Position numbers and translations under genes: made by a program
Notes under the pieces: model-generated
The model's database searches: none
What the model was told of the DNA's origin: nothing
The model's input: only the letters and a program-made list of their open reading frames with translations
Origin: WJMB01 sp964581465
GTDB taxonomy: Bacteria; RBG-13-66-14
Assembly: GCA_964581465.1 (NCBI GenBank)
Contig: CAZOOP010000032.1
Coordinates: 1 to 45,241 of the forward strand
Reading direction: 5' to 3'
DNA: 45,241 nt
Part shown: positions 33,901 through 42,289 of the stretch, piece by piece
How positions within the stretch are numbered: the stretch's first letter is position 1
Layout of the letters: every line of letters begins with the position of its first letter

Positions 33901-34488
33901 CCCCTGAACACTTACGGCGAGGTGATCCGCCACTTCACCAGCCACTCCCTGGGCGACTTGCAGGGGCTGCGCGGCGGCGAGAAGGTCCGCATCGCCGGCG
34001 TGCTGACCCAGATCAGCCGCAAGCTGGACCGCCGGGGTAACCGCATCGCCTTCGTCACCCTGGAGGATGAGGGCGCAGCAGTCGAGGTCGCCGTCTTCTC
34101 CGAGATCTACCAGCGCCACGAGGCCTTGATCCGCAAGGATGTCGCCATCCTCGTCGAGGGTCAGGCCCAGACCAACCGCGAGGAGATCAACGTCCGCGCC
34201 GACGCCGTCCACGCCCTGGAGCGGGTGCCCGAGCTGCTGGCCCGCCAGCTCCACCTCGAGTTGCCGGCATCCCTCATCGACGAAGACGAACTCGAACCCC
34301 TGCGCGAGCTCCTCGCCGCCCACCCCGGCGAGCTGGAGATCTACCTCCACCTGGGCCTGCGCAAGGGCCGGGCCGTGCTGCGCGCCGGGAGGGGCTACCG
34401 GGTCTCCCCGGACCCCGCACTCAAAGGCCGACTGGAAGCCCTCCTCGGCGAGGGACACGTACACTACACTCCGGGCCGGGATTATTAG
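30991..34488 (+). CDS. dnaE: DNA polymerase III alpha subunit
   Basis: The product has 1165 residues, close to E. coli DnaE (1160). The PHP domain starts FIHLHNHSEYSILDG (His10, 12, 14) and retains TDHGNMFG. The palm carries the catalytic Asp402 and Asp404 (PDIDLDFADD) and Asp551 (KVDFLGLKNL). The beta-clamp-binding motif QESLF lies at 920-924, the same place as in E. coli, and an OB fold follows (about 990-1075). It is the replicative polymerase. It sits 18 bases after the pseudokinase gene, so they are probably co-transcribed. The segment between the inverted MITE copies D and E contains just this gene pair. Confidence 0.97.
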   Translation: MASASPPFIHLHNHSEYSILDGMCRIRDMVDRAVEFNMPALALTDHGNMFGAVPFYKACQKRGITPIIGCEVYLTPGSRHTKNPDQRTRYHLVLLAKDLTGYRNLSRLVTLAHTEGFYYKPRIDKELLEQYHEGLIALSACLSGEVPKHLDRDDYEGARKAAAWYRDLFGPDDFYLELMDHGLERQRKINRGLVSLAAELDLGLTATNDCHFLDHGDHRAHDVLLCIQTGKTLADSERMRFESDQVYFKSPEEMSELFGELPQALENTWEIARRCHLDLGLNPPGGRLPTYPVPEGESEESYLRASALDGLERRGVGEAAAYRERLDEELGIIGQMGFPGYFLIVWDIVREAREMGVEVGPGRGSAAGSLTAWSLGITDIDPLEYNLLFERFLNPERVSMPDIDLDFADDQRDRVINYVREKYGDDNVAQLITFSKLGARAVIRDVGRVLQVPLETVDKVAKQVPFGPGVTLQGALETTPELKALADDDPLIADVLEYGLKLEGLVRHAGTHAAGVVISDRPLCELVPLYLDNTTQYDGKSVEDVGLLKVDFLGLKNLSVIRDCCGMIRRRHGVEIVPDDIPMGDPKVYELLKACDTAGIFQLESEIARDVLRRVAPNNFRELIPVLSLFRPGPLGSGMTENYIKGKHGEIEVSYPHESLEDVLAETFGVMVYQEQVMQVASRLAGFSYGRADLLRRAMAKKTGELDNYRAEFVRGAEGRDIDPGLADGIFEQIVPFASYGFNKSHSAAYAVVTYRTAWLKANYRPEFTAALLSHELDRDEKIAYYIGRSRREGVDVLSPEINRSRCGFHVVDVPVDEESDNGGPATRPAILFGLGAVKNVGLGLVEKLIAERETEGPYASLTDLALRLGTQQVNRRVLESLIAAGAVDEFPGSRAQKTEAVAHILERAAQELRDRDVGQESLFGLGAVDTGPGSVDRLADPLDPNIEPWDEHRRMSEEKAVLGLYLTGHPLNTYGEVIRHFTSHSLGDLQGLRGGEKVRIAGVLTQISRKLDRRGNRIAFVTLEDEGAAVEVAVFSEIYQRHEALIRKDVAILVEGQAQTNREEINVRADAVHALERVPELLARQLHLELPASLIDEDELEPLRELLAAHPGELEIYLHLGLRKGRAVLRAGRGYRVSPDPALKGRLEALLGEGHVHYTPGRDY

Positions 34489-34522
34489 CACTCAAGGGCA
34501 AACCCAATTACACCGGGCGAGC

Positions 34523-34541
34523 GGGGCGAGGATCTCGCCCC
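34523..34541 (+). terminator. Hairpin after dnaE
   Basis: GGGGCGAG (34523-34530), loop GAT, CTCGCCCC (34534-34541): a perfect 8-bp stem 35 bases after the stop. No T-run follows. Confidence 0.5.
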
Positions 34542-34986
34542 CCAAGCGAATCGTTGGAAACGGCGTCGTAACCGCCGCTGATCGCGACACTTTGCCCACT
34601 CCAGACACGGATTTGCGGGCTGAGCGACAGCGTGCATCGCATTCCTCGCCACATTCTGACAAGGGCGGCTAGGAGGCTGTCAGGTCTGATCATCGAATAA
34701 GTCGGCCGGTGGGGTCAGTTGGGCTTTTGCGCATACTCGGGTTGCCCTCCGGGACGGTTCGGGGCTGTTTTCTAGCTACTGGACGACACTGCCAGCTCCG
34801 ACGACGCCGGTCCAAGCCGTTGCCGCCTATTGACATACGCTTGCAACGAGTGAACGCTGGATTGTCAAGCTTCGGGTCATAAGCGATGCGCGGTGTTCCT
34901 GGTCGCCTTTGGATGGACCAGAATCGCGAGTATGGCCTAAGCTTTCTATCCAGTTGATATGGTTGATCGATATTGATGCTTCATTT
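34542..34986. other. Gap after dnaE; nothing recognised
   Basis: No coding frame with a ribosome site or family match, and no repeat match to other parts of the window, was seen in these 445 bases. Confidence 0.4.
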
Positions 34987-35119
34987 GGTATTATCACACG
35001 CACCTGAACATGCATATATCTCTAACAGCTGTTGCCAGATGCTTTGTAGCTCACCGTGCTGTCATTGTACTTACGTTGATGTGAGGCTCTCAATGCAGGC
35101 TGACTCAAGATATGATCCT
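34987..35119 (+). mobile_element. Diverged, shortened MITE-like fragment (copy G)
   Basis: GGTATTATCACACGCACCTG at 34987 matches the left MITE terminal repeat. The next 100 bases align loosely with the MITE interior (TAGCTCA, GCTGTCATTGT). It ends near ATATGATCCT, which could be the right end after an internal deletion. It is older than the intact copy E 72 bases downstream. Confidence 0.5.
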
Positions 35120-35182
35120 GAGAGTCTGCTGATCGTGGCTCCCGGTTGTTTTGCAGGATTGTCAAGGAGAGAAGGAGGCTTA

Positions 35183-35537
35183 AAAAAACTGGGATTATCA
35201 CTTCTATCTGAACCGACTCGTTCAGCTAATAGATTGTCATTCAATGTTTTATAGCTCATAGTCGCTGTCATTGTCATACCGTTACTTGGTGGCACTGAAT
35301 CCGGTTTTGCCTTGAGTCCCGCCGGAAGCCGGAAGCCGTTGGTTTCATTCAGATTTCGATAATGCTGTGGGTGAGGGCTCTGCTGACGACGCTCCATTGC
35401 TCGCTCTAGCAGCTTCGACCGCTATCCGACTTCGCTGGGTGAAGCCTCGCTGAGGAAAGTTACCAAAGCTGCTTCTCAAAGCGGCTTTGCTGAGTTGCGA
35501 ATTAGTTGTTCATCTTCTGTGATGATCCCAAAAAACT
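35183..35537 (+). mobile_element. MITE copy E with perfect 8-bp target duplication
   Basis: The element itself is 35191-35529 (339 bp), from GGGATTATCAC to GTGATGATCCC. It is flanked on both sides by the same octamer AAAAAACT (35183-35190 and 35530-35537). This defines the element ends exactly and gives the 8-bp duplication known for the IS1595 family. It is two bases different from the inverted copy D. Confidence 0.95.
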
Positions 35538-35550
35538 CTAGGTATCACAT

Positions 35551-35815
35551 ACTCTGTCCGGATCTGATTGTGATTGTTATCTGTTGATAACATAAGAGAT
35601 GATTATCAGGCTCCTGTCACAAAACAGGCAGTGAAAAGTGGCGACAATCGCGGGGCGTCATCTGTAGCAAATTCTATTATCAACGCGCTTGAGTATACTC
35701 GGGAGGCAGCGTGATATCTGGTTCTAAGTCCGGCAATAACAGGCAAAAAGGGCGTACTAATAGAATACTCGATCAGAAACGTGTCTTTCCAGAAGGGATC
35801 GCTTAGCGGCAACGG
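35551..35815 (+). repeat. Repeat R2, copy d
   Basis: It aligns with 26981-27217: TCCGGATCTGATTGTGATTG, TTGATAAC...GATTATC, CCTGTCACAAAACAGGCAG and GAAAAGTGGCGA. It begins just after the target duplication of MITE copy E, so the MITE landed at its edge. It is more diverged toward the right end. Confidence 0.65.
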
Positions 35816-35870
35816 ACTATAGTATTACGGGATACATTTAAATAAACGCGGTTAGATTGTAATCAGCTAT

Positions 35871-36003
35871 GCACATCGAGCGAGCAGCTTGTGGCAGGTA
35901 CATGGATTAAAACATGCTAAGGATGCTCGTAGCGACGTCACGACACTCGAAAAACTGCTTGACGCCGTTGGTCTCGATGACGTTGCTTAGATCATAAGCG
36001 TCC
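35871..36003 (+). repeat. Repeat R4, copy a
   Basis: It aligns with 41510-41640 on the other strand. Shared blocks are GCACATCGA.CGAG, GGCAGGTAC.TGGATT and GCCGTTGG.CTCGATGAC. In one frame it reads LEKLLDAVGLDDVA, and in the other copy LSKLLEAVGLDDPA, suggesting the tail of an old, unidentified gene. Confidence 0.6.
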
Positions 36004-36480
36004 TATTATTATGCTTATATAATGAGTTGGCGTCGAAGGATTAAGGTTGCAGGCAAAAATATTCTTAGCACAGCCTCGTATCAGCCGCTTATTCGAAGGG
36101 GGGCGGAGTTTCGAGTTGGAGCTGGCTGGTCCGGGATCGTGTGTGATGCCTTCCGGAAAGTGAATGGCGGCCCAGCAAGCCACTTCCAATCAGCCTGATT
36201 TGTTCCGAACAGGTTTCATGATGCCATGCTCCAATACGCGCCTTTACAGCACCAACCTGTTTATCACCTCTTCGCGCCATTCCTTGTCACTAAGCCGGAC
36301 AAACAACCCTGTCCCTTAAGCCGCTCCCTGAGATATCGATGCAGGTTCACTTTCCTGTGATGATCCCATCCAGCCAGTTTGATGGCGGTGTCGCGATTTG
36401 TATCCAACGGGTCATGGATCGCGCCTGACACCGCGGTTTAAGGCCGGCTTGCTCATTCAACGACGACTCCTCGGCAAACC
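36004..36480. repeat. Repeat R3 copy e and an isolated MITE-type end
   Basis: 36151-36225 is a 75-bp R3 block, colinear with those at 15796 and 27236. GGTTCACTTTCCTGTGATGA followed by TCCC (36344-36367) matches the right terminal repeat of the MITEs, with no matching left end found nearby. The remainder shows no gene. Confidence 0.55.
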
Positions 36481-36502
36481 AAACCGGTTGCACCGGTTTT
36501 TT
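36481..36502 (+). terminator. Strong terminator with no gene in front of it
   Basis: AAACCGGT (36481-36488), loop TGC, ACCGGTTT (36492-36499), with six T from 36497 to 36502. It is a textbook terminator. The nearest plus-strand gene upstream, dnaE, ends 2 kb earlier. Confidence 0.85.
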
Positions 36503-36521
36503 AGTTTAGGCGAATAGACAA

Positions 36522-36551
36522 CTGACCAATCACCCGTCCCCGTGTTATGGT
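36522..36551 (+). promoter_or_regulatory. Candidate recJ promoter
   Basis: CTGACC (36522-36527), 18-nt spacer and TATGGT (36546-36551) with an extended -10 TG at 36543-36544. It lies directly after the terminator and about 100 bases before the recJ start. Confidence 0.4.
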
Positions 36552-36649
36552 AGTGTTGTTAATGGGCGTTTCGAGCGTGGAAATCAACACCAACGCCGCC
36601 CGGCGGCTACCCTAAACATCCCCCGGTATCGAACCATTTCAGAGCACCG

Positions 36650-39073
36650 ATGACCAACCACGACGGGCCAGCCTTCAACCCCAGCCACGCCTGGCAGCTC
36701 AGCGAGCCGGACTACCCGGCGCAGCGCCGCCTGAGCCAGGAGCTGCTGCTGACCCCCGTCGTCGCGCAGATCCTCATCAACCGCTCCCTCTGCTCCCCGG
36801 CGGAAAGCTTCGCCTTCCTCTTCGGTGTCATCCATCACGATCCCTACCTGTTCCACGACATGGAAAAGGCGGTGGAGCGCATCCGGCGCGCCCTGGACTC
36901 CGGCGAGAGCATCTTCATCTACGGCGACTACGACGTCGACGGGATCACCGGCACGGCGCTGCTGACCGATTACCTGCGCCGCCTGGGCGGCGTGGTCAGT
37001 TACAAGGTGCCCCACCGTCTGGAGGACGGCTACGACCTCTCGCCCCGGGAGGCCGAAGAGGCCGCCAACGACGGCCACACGCTGATCATCACCAACGACT
37101 GCGGCGTGACCGCCCACGAGGCCGTGGCCCGGGCGCGGAATCTGGGCGTCGACGTTGTCATCACCGACCATCACCTGCCCGACGACACCCTGCCCCGGGC
37201 CAACGCCGTCATCAACGCCAGCGTACCCGGTTCGGGCTACCCCTTCAAGGGTCTGGCCGGGGTGACCACGGTCTACAAGCTGGTCAGCGCCCTGCACCGC
37301 CATTATCCCGAGGGGCCGGACCCCGACGAGTACCTGGACCTGGTGGCTCTGGGAACCGTGGCCGATGTCTGTCCGTTGATAAACGAAAACCGCTCTCTGG
37401 TGGTAAACGGTCTGGCCCGCCTCAACCGCTTGCCCCGCTTGGGCCTGGCGGCGCTGGTCGACTCGGCCCACCTGGGCGGTCGGCGGATCACCGCCAAGCA
37501 CCTCAGCTATGTCCTGGCGCCGCGCCTCAACGCCGCCGGGCGCATCTCCACCGCCGACGTCGGGGTGGAGCTGCTGCTCACCGATGACGCCGAGACGGCC
37601 CACCGCCTGGCGACGCGCATCGAGGGTCTCAACCGCCGCCGCCGTTCCATCGAGGCCGAGACCACGCGCAAGGCGATGGCCATGGCCGAGGATGACCTGG
37701 CCCTCGAGGACATTCCCGTGCTGGTCGTCGGCGATCCGGACTGGCATCCCGGCGTCGTGGGCATCGTCGCCGCGCGACTGGCCGATCGCTTCAACCGGCC
37801 GGCGATGGTCTTCGGCGAGCACGGCCGAGGCTCGGCACGTGGCTACGGCGATTTCGACATCATCGGCACTCTGGACCGCTGCGCAGAACTTCTCAACGAG
37901 TACGGCGGCCACCGCCACGCCGCCGGGGTCCGCATCCAGTTCAAGAATCTCAACGCCATCCGGCGGCGCGTCAACGCCGTGGCCCGTGAAGACTCCTACG
38001 ACAAGCGCACCCGCCTGGAGGTCGACGCCGTCGTCGAGCTGGACCAGCTCAGCGAGAACCTGATGTGCGAGCTGGAGATACTGGAACCCTTCGGCATCGG
38101 CAACGCCGAGCCCCTCTTCCTGGCCCGTAACGTCAAGCCGATCTCCAAGCCCCAGGTGGTGGGCAAGAACCACCTCAAGATGATCCTGGGTAGCAACGGC
38201 GCCTCCGTCGAGGCCATCGCCTTCAACATGGCCGACCTGATCCCCCAATTGCCCCCCGAAACCGGTCTGGACGTGCTGTTCAACCTCGAACGCCACCCGC
38301 TCAAGGGGCGCAGCGGGTTGCAGATGCGCATCGTCGATCTGGCCCCAGCCGCCGCCGTCCAGACAGTCGAGTATTCGCGGAAGCTGCACGACCTACGGGG
38401 GAAGGGTGACGCGGACCGTTTGCTGGAGTGCGTTGAGAGCTGCGACGCGGTAATCTACACCTGGCCCGACGACCGCGAGGAGCTCCAGCGCCACCTGGCC
38501 CGTCGCGGCTGGCTACCCGCCGCCGCCCCCGAGATGCTCGACGGCCGCCACTACATCTTCTGGGACACCTTGGCCAACCAGCCGACGCCCTCCACCGAGG
38601 TCCTCAACCTCTGCCTTTGGCGGCCCCTGGACGGTCTGCACGAGCTGCTGGTTCTGCGGGAGCTGACCCAGAGTCACGGTAGGGTGAACCTCTACCTGCT
38701 CTTCGACAAGGCCCGCGGCGTTCAACCGGCCAAGCACTCCCTCGACCGAGTGCGTCTGGCCGAGATCTGGCGCAATCTGCCCGAGGAGGCCCAGCGCGTC
38801 GATGAGCTGCACGGCCTGTACTCCGACAACGGCTCTCCGGGCGAGCTGCGCCTGGCGCTGTCGATCTTCCTCGAACTCGGCTTGATGGAATCCCGCAACG
38901 GCAACTATCAGAAGCGCCCCGTCCAGGACCGCCGTGACCTGACCCGCAGCTTCACCTACCAGCGCATCCGGGCCTGCGACAGCAGAAGACGGCGCTTTAT
39001 CCGCCAACAGCTCGAGTTCCAGGGTGCGGAGCTGGAACGGCTCTACTTCGAATCCCGCTTTTGCGATGCCTGA
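36650..39073 (+). CDS. recJ: Single-strand-specific 5'-3' exonuclease RecJ, with long C-terminal extension
   Basis: The product has 807 residues. DHH-family motifs are complete: YGDYDVDGITG (91-101), IITNDCGV with Asp150, and ITDHH (171-175), then VALGTVADVCPL and LAPRLNAAGRI. The DHHA1 domain has GSARGYGDFDI and GGHRHAAG (419-426), and an OB-like domain follows to about 565. The remaining 240 residues extend beyond the E. coli length (577) and contain a helical segment rich in charged residues. Long RecJ forms exist in other phyla. The enzyme degrades single strands in recombination and mismatch repair. The ribosome site before the ATG is weak. The next gene starts 18 bases after the stop. 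Confidence 0.94.
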   Translation: MTNHDGPAFNPSHAWQLSEPDYPAQRRLSQELLLTPVVAQILINRSLCSPAESFAFLFGVIHHDPYLFHDMEKAVERIRRALDSGESIFIYGDYDVDGITGTALLTDYLRRLGGVVSYKVPHRLEDGYDLSPREAEEAANDGHTLIITNDCGVTAHEAVARARNLGVDVVITDHHLPDDTLPRANAVINASVPGSGYPFKGLAGVTTVYKLVSALHRHYPEGPDPDEYLDLVALGTVADVCPLINENRSLVVNGLARLNRLPRLGLAALVDSAHLGGRRITAKHLSYVLAPRLNAAGRISTADVGVELLLTDDAETAHRLATRIEGLNRRRRSIEAETTRKAMAMAEDDLALEDIPVLVVGDPDWHPGVVGIVAARLADRFNRPAMVFGEHGRGSARGYGDFDIIGTLDRCAELLNEYGGHRHAAGVRIQFKNLNAIRRRVNAVAREDSYDKRTRLEVDAVVELDQLSENLMCELEILEPFGIGNAEPLFLARNVKPISKPQVVGKNHLKMILGSNGASVEAIAFNMADLIPQLPPETGLDVLFNLERHPLKGRSGLQMRIVDLAPAAAVQTVEYSRKLHDLRGKGDADRLLECVESCDAVIYTWPDDREELQRHLARRGWLPAAAPEMLDGRHYIFWDTLANQPTPSTEVLNLCLWRPLDGLHELLVLRELTQSHGRVNLYLLFDKARGVQPAKHSLDRVRLAEIWRNLPEEAQRVDELHGLYSDNGSPGELRLALSIFLELGLMESRNGNYQKRPVQDRRDLTRSFTYQRIRACDSRRRRFIRQQLEFQGAELERLYFESRFCDA

Positions 39074-39091
39074 CAACCCGGCGGTCCGCTA

Positions 39092-41356
39092 ATGCCCCAC
39101 CGCACAAAAGCGGCGTTGGTCATTCTGGTCCTGATGTGCGCGGCGGCCTCCGTCTTCGCGTCGAGCGAGTCCCACCCCACAGCCACCACCGACGCCGCCG
39201 GCCGCCCCCTCGCCGCCGGGACCCTCGAGAACGCGCCCCGTTCAACAGACTACGATCCCGCCCCCTACTCGGCGGCCGTGGCCAGACTGGTAGAGACCCT
39301 GGACCGCGCCGACGTCGAGACCGCCCTGGACCGCCTGCTCGCCCCGCCCACCCGCTTCGCCCTCACCCCGGATTGCCGCGACCTCGGCGAAGGGCTGGCC
39401 GAGCACCTGCGCGACCTGGGTTACAGCGTCGAGGAGGACGAGTTCCTCACCGCCCTGGGCCTGCAATCCCTCGACCACAACGGTGCCTTTTGCTGCGTCG
39501 TCGGCGCCGCCGGGTTGATCTACACCTCCACCGACGGAGGCGCGAGCTGGACCCGCCGCGACGACGGTTCCCGACCCAAGACGCTCAACGAGGTCGCCGT
39601 GGCCACCGACGACGCCCGACTGCTCAGCGCCGGGGGCGCGGGCAACCTCCTGTTGGGCTCCAGAGACGGCGGCCTCACCTGGAGCGACGTCGAGACGCCC
39701 CTGGCCGAGGAGGGCTCGATCACCGGCCTGCAGCGCCCCGGCGGCGAAACCGTTTATCTGACCAGCTGGAGCTCCTCGGGCTCCAGCTTCCTACGCTCAA
39801 CCGACGACGGCGACACCTGGACCATCCACGACCCCGGCTTCGGCCCCCAGCCCTACGCGATCCTCGGCTTGGAGTTCATCGACGCCAACAACGGCTGGGC
39901 CTGCGGCTACCGGGTCTCGGGGCAGAGCGACATCGGCTGCGTCGCCCGCACCACCGACGGCGGTTTCTCCTGGCAGGTCTGGTCGACCACGGGGCGCATC
40001 TTCGTCAACACCTCCTTCGCCGACACCCTCCACGGCTACGCCGTCTGCAACGACCGCGAGGCGATCTACCGCACCGACGACGGCGGGGCGAGCTGGGAAC
40101 TCTGCCACGAGTTCAACGATCCCGACGACGCCGAGCTCTACGAGTACCTGGGCGACGTCGAGGCCCTCTCCGCCGACCACGCCGTCGCCGTGGGCTACGC
40201 CGGGGTGGTCCTGGAGACCGTCGACGGCGGTGACAGCTGGAGCTACCTGCGCGAGCCCTCCGCCGATCCCGACTTCGACAACCGCATCGCCCTGAGCGTT
40301 CTCGACGACGACCGCTGGCTGGCCGCTGGCGACGGCGCCCTGGAGTCCACCACCGACGGCGGGCTGACCTGGACCGACCTGCTGCCGACGCTGGGGCTGC
40401 CTCCGGCGGTCAACGTCTTCGCCTATCGAACCGGCTCCAGCGGCGAGGAAGGTCCGCTGCTGATCGCCGCCTACGACACCACCTCCGAGGATCCCTGGTT
40501 CGACGCTCCCGGCGCCGACGCCAACGGCTCCGGCGCCGCCGCCCTCCTCATGGCCGCCGAGGCCCTGGCCGGGATCGAGCCCGAGCGTTCCCTGGGCTTC
40601 CTCTTCACCTCCAGCCGCTACCTGCCCGGCGGATTCGGCCGCTCCGCCGCCGAGCGCTTCATCGCCACCCACTCCGACTACGTCCCGCGCTGCGCGCTGA
40701 ACCCCGAGGCCGTAGGCTACACCTCGGACTCCGCCCTGGATCTCTACCTGCTGGGCAACGCCCCCGACGAGGAACTGATGAACGCCGTCGCCGGCTACGC
40801 CACCGACTACGTGCCGGGCCTCGATATCTACCTCGAGTACAACTTCTTCCCCGTCTACGACATCGGTCCCTTCATGGAGGCCGGCATCCCCGGGGCCTAC
40901 TGCAGCGAGTACTACCTGGAAATAGACGACGCCAACTACCGCCGCGGCACCATCGAGGACACCCGCGACAGCCTCAACCCGACCCTGGTCCTGCTCTCCG
41001 CCCGCCTGGCGACGGCCTACGCCGCCGCCGAGGCCGGATTGGGCGGCGAGCTGCCCACCGTCCCGATCTCGCCCTACGTCTACCCCAACCCCTTCCGCCC
41101 CGCCTCGAGCCACACCGAGCTCACCTTCGCCGGACTGCCCCCGGCCGGCGAGGTTCGCGTCTACTCCATCGACGGCGAGCTGCTACACAGCGGCTTCGCC
41201 GACGAGGGTCCCTTCATCGAAAACGGCACCCCCACCTGGCGCCACACCTGGGACGCCGCCAACGACCACGGCGAACCGCTGGCTTCCGGCGTCTACCTCT
41301 ACCGGGTCGAAGGCCCCGACGGCTACGCGCTGGGCCGCCTGGCCATCATTCGCTAA
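39092..41356 (+). CDS. Secreted M28-like pseudopeptidase with inserted BNR propeller and FlgD-like C-terminal domain
   Basis: The product has 754 residues and a signal peptide (AALVILVLMCAAASVFA). Residues about 50-125 resemble the helical N-terminus of secreted M28 peptidases. A propeller follows (about 130-435) with Asp-box motifs S/T-x-D-G-G-x-x-W (STDGGASW, SRDGGLTW, TTDGGFSW, TVDGGDSW and others). The M28 core then resumes (about 445-655): LLIAAYDTT where AHxDS is expected, GADANGSG for GADDNGSG, RSLGFLFTSSRYLPGG where the EE pair should be, LNPEAVGY for LDM, and YDIGPFMEAGIPGAY for SDHxxF. All five usual metal positions are changed. The tail (VYPNPFRP, ending RLAIIR) is a FlgD/type IX-like domain. 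Surface binding without catalysis is inferred. It is probably co-transcribed with recJ. Confidence 0.8.
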   Translation: MPHRTKAALVILVLMCAAASVFASSESHPTATTDAAGRPLAAGTLENAPRSTDYDPAPYSAAVARLVETLDRADVETALDRLLAPPTRFALTPDCRDLGEGLAEHLRDLGYSVEEDEFLTALGLQSLDHNGAFCCVVGAAGLIYTSTDGGASWTRRDDGSRPKTLNEVAVATDDARLLSAGGAGNLLLGSRDGGLTWSDVETPLAEEGSITGLQRPGGETVYLTSWSSSGSSFLRSTDDGDTWTIHDPGFGPQPYAILGLEFIDANNGWACGYRVSGQSDIGCVARTTDGGFSWQVWSTTGRIFVNTSFADTLHGYAVCNDREAIYRTDDGGASWELCHEFNDPDDAELYEYLGDVEALSADHAVAVGYAGVVLETVDGGDSWSYLREPSADPDFDNRIALSVLDDDRWLAAGDGALESTTDGGLTWTDLLPTLGLPPAVNVFAYRTGSSGEEGPLLIAAYDTTSEDPWFDAPGADANGSGAAALLMAAEALAGIEPERSLGFLFTSSRYLPGGFGRSAAERFIATHSDYVPRCALNPEAVGYTSDSALDLYLLGNAPDEELMNAVAGYATDYVPGLDIYLEYNFFPVYDIGPFMEAGIPGAYCSEYYLEIDDANYRRGTIEDTRDSLNPTLVLLSARLATAYAAAEAGLGGELPTVPISPYVYPNPFRPASSHTELTFAGLPPAGEVRVYSIDGELLHSGFADEGPFIENGTPTWRHTWDAANDHGEPLASGVYLYRVEGPDGYALGRLAIIR

Positions 41357-41509
41357 GAGACCCAAACGATACATTGTGGCGGCACACACAGTCCAGAACC
41401 AGCTCTCTCCAACTCGAAGCTCCGACCCCCTTCGAAAAACGGCTGAATCAACTTCAGCCCGCAACCTTATCCCCATGGTGCCCTCTCATGATATATGTAT
41501 GATTACAGG
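41357..41509. other. Gap after the M28-like gene; nothing recognised
   Basis: No terminator, gene or repeat match was seen in this stretch. Confidence 0.4.
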
Positions 41510-41640
41510 GTGCTTATGAACGATGCAGGGTCATCGAGGCCAACGGCTTCAAGAAGTTTTGATAGTGTGTAATTAAGTAGCTACGGGCACCTACAGAATG
41601 TGCAATCCACGTACCTGCCGCAAGCATCTCGTTCGATGTG
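41510..41640 (-). repeat. Repeat R4, copy b
   Basis: Minus-strand counterpart of 35871-36003. Between it and MITE copy F, the minus-strand sequence AATAATCTAGGG near 41716-41727 also occurs at the edge of repeat R2a (8937-8948). The R2 and R4 blocks thus look like parts of one older element. Confidence 0.6.
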
Positions 41641-41730
41641 CGCTCCTGTTTATAAGTTAACTGCTTTTATCTGAATGTTATCCAGTAATATTATTGTCCG
41701 TCGCCGCTTGGTGATCCCTAGATTATTTCC

Positions 41731-42070
41731 GGAATCATCACCAGAGCCTGAACCATGTATTCACAATTCATGAAAGATGCATTGAGACGAGGACTTGGTA
41801 ACCACCCGCAGCGAGGGGTCAACCTGCGAGGTCGGATAACGCTCGAAGCTGCTAAAGCGAGCAATGGAGCGTCGTCAGCAGGTTGTATATTCACATCATG
41901 ATCGAAACCTGAATGGGACCAACAGCCTCGGGCTTCCGGCGGAGCTCATTACAAGGCTGGGTATAGTGCCACAAAACAACGGGATGGCAATGGCGGCCAG
42001 CGTGAACGATAAAGCAATGAATTACAATCTATTCGCTGGATGAATCGGTTCAGGTGCGAGTGATAATCCC
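41731..42070 (-). mobile_element. MITE copy F (340 bp) with near-perfect target duplication
   Basis: It begins GGAATCATCACC (one terminal base changed) and ends GTGATAATCCC. The flanking octamers TTATTTCC (41723-41730) and TTATTACC (42071-42078) match at 7 of 8 positions. The interior keeps the small open frame seen in copies B, D and E. Confidence 0.9.
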
Positions 42071-42078
42071 TTATTACC

Positions 42079-42289
42079 ACTATCTGTGAGACGTTGGGTG
42101 ACGGGCGGCCAAGCGTCGCCCGTTTGATCATCCCAGTATCTGGGGAACGCCGTGAACGTTTAGCTTCTGTCAGACGGGAACCTGGTAAGCAAAGCTGGTG
42201 GACCTGTAGGCCCGACCCTCCAGCACAGGCATCGACAACCAACATTTAAAAGTGTTGGAACTTTCAATTCACTAGCGCGGTCTTCGAAG
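42079..42289. other. Gap between MITE copy F and the tandem array; nothing recognised
   Basis: An inverted GACGGGCGGC/GCGTCGCCCGT-like pair occurs near 42101-42122. No gene is seen. Confidence 0.4.
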
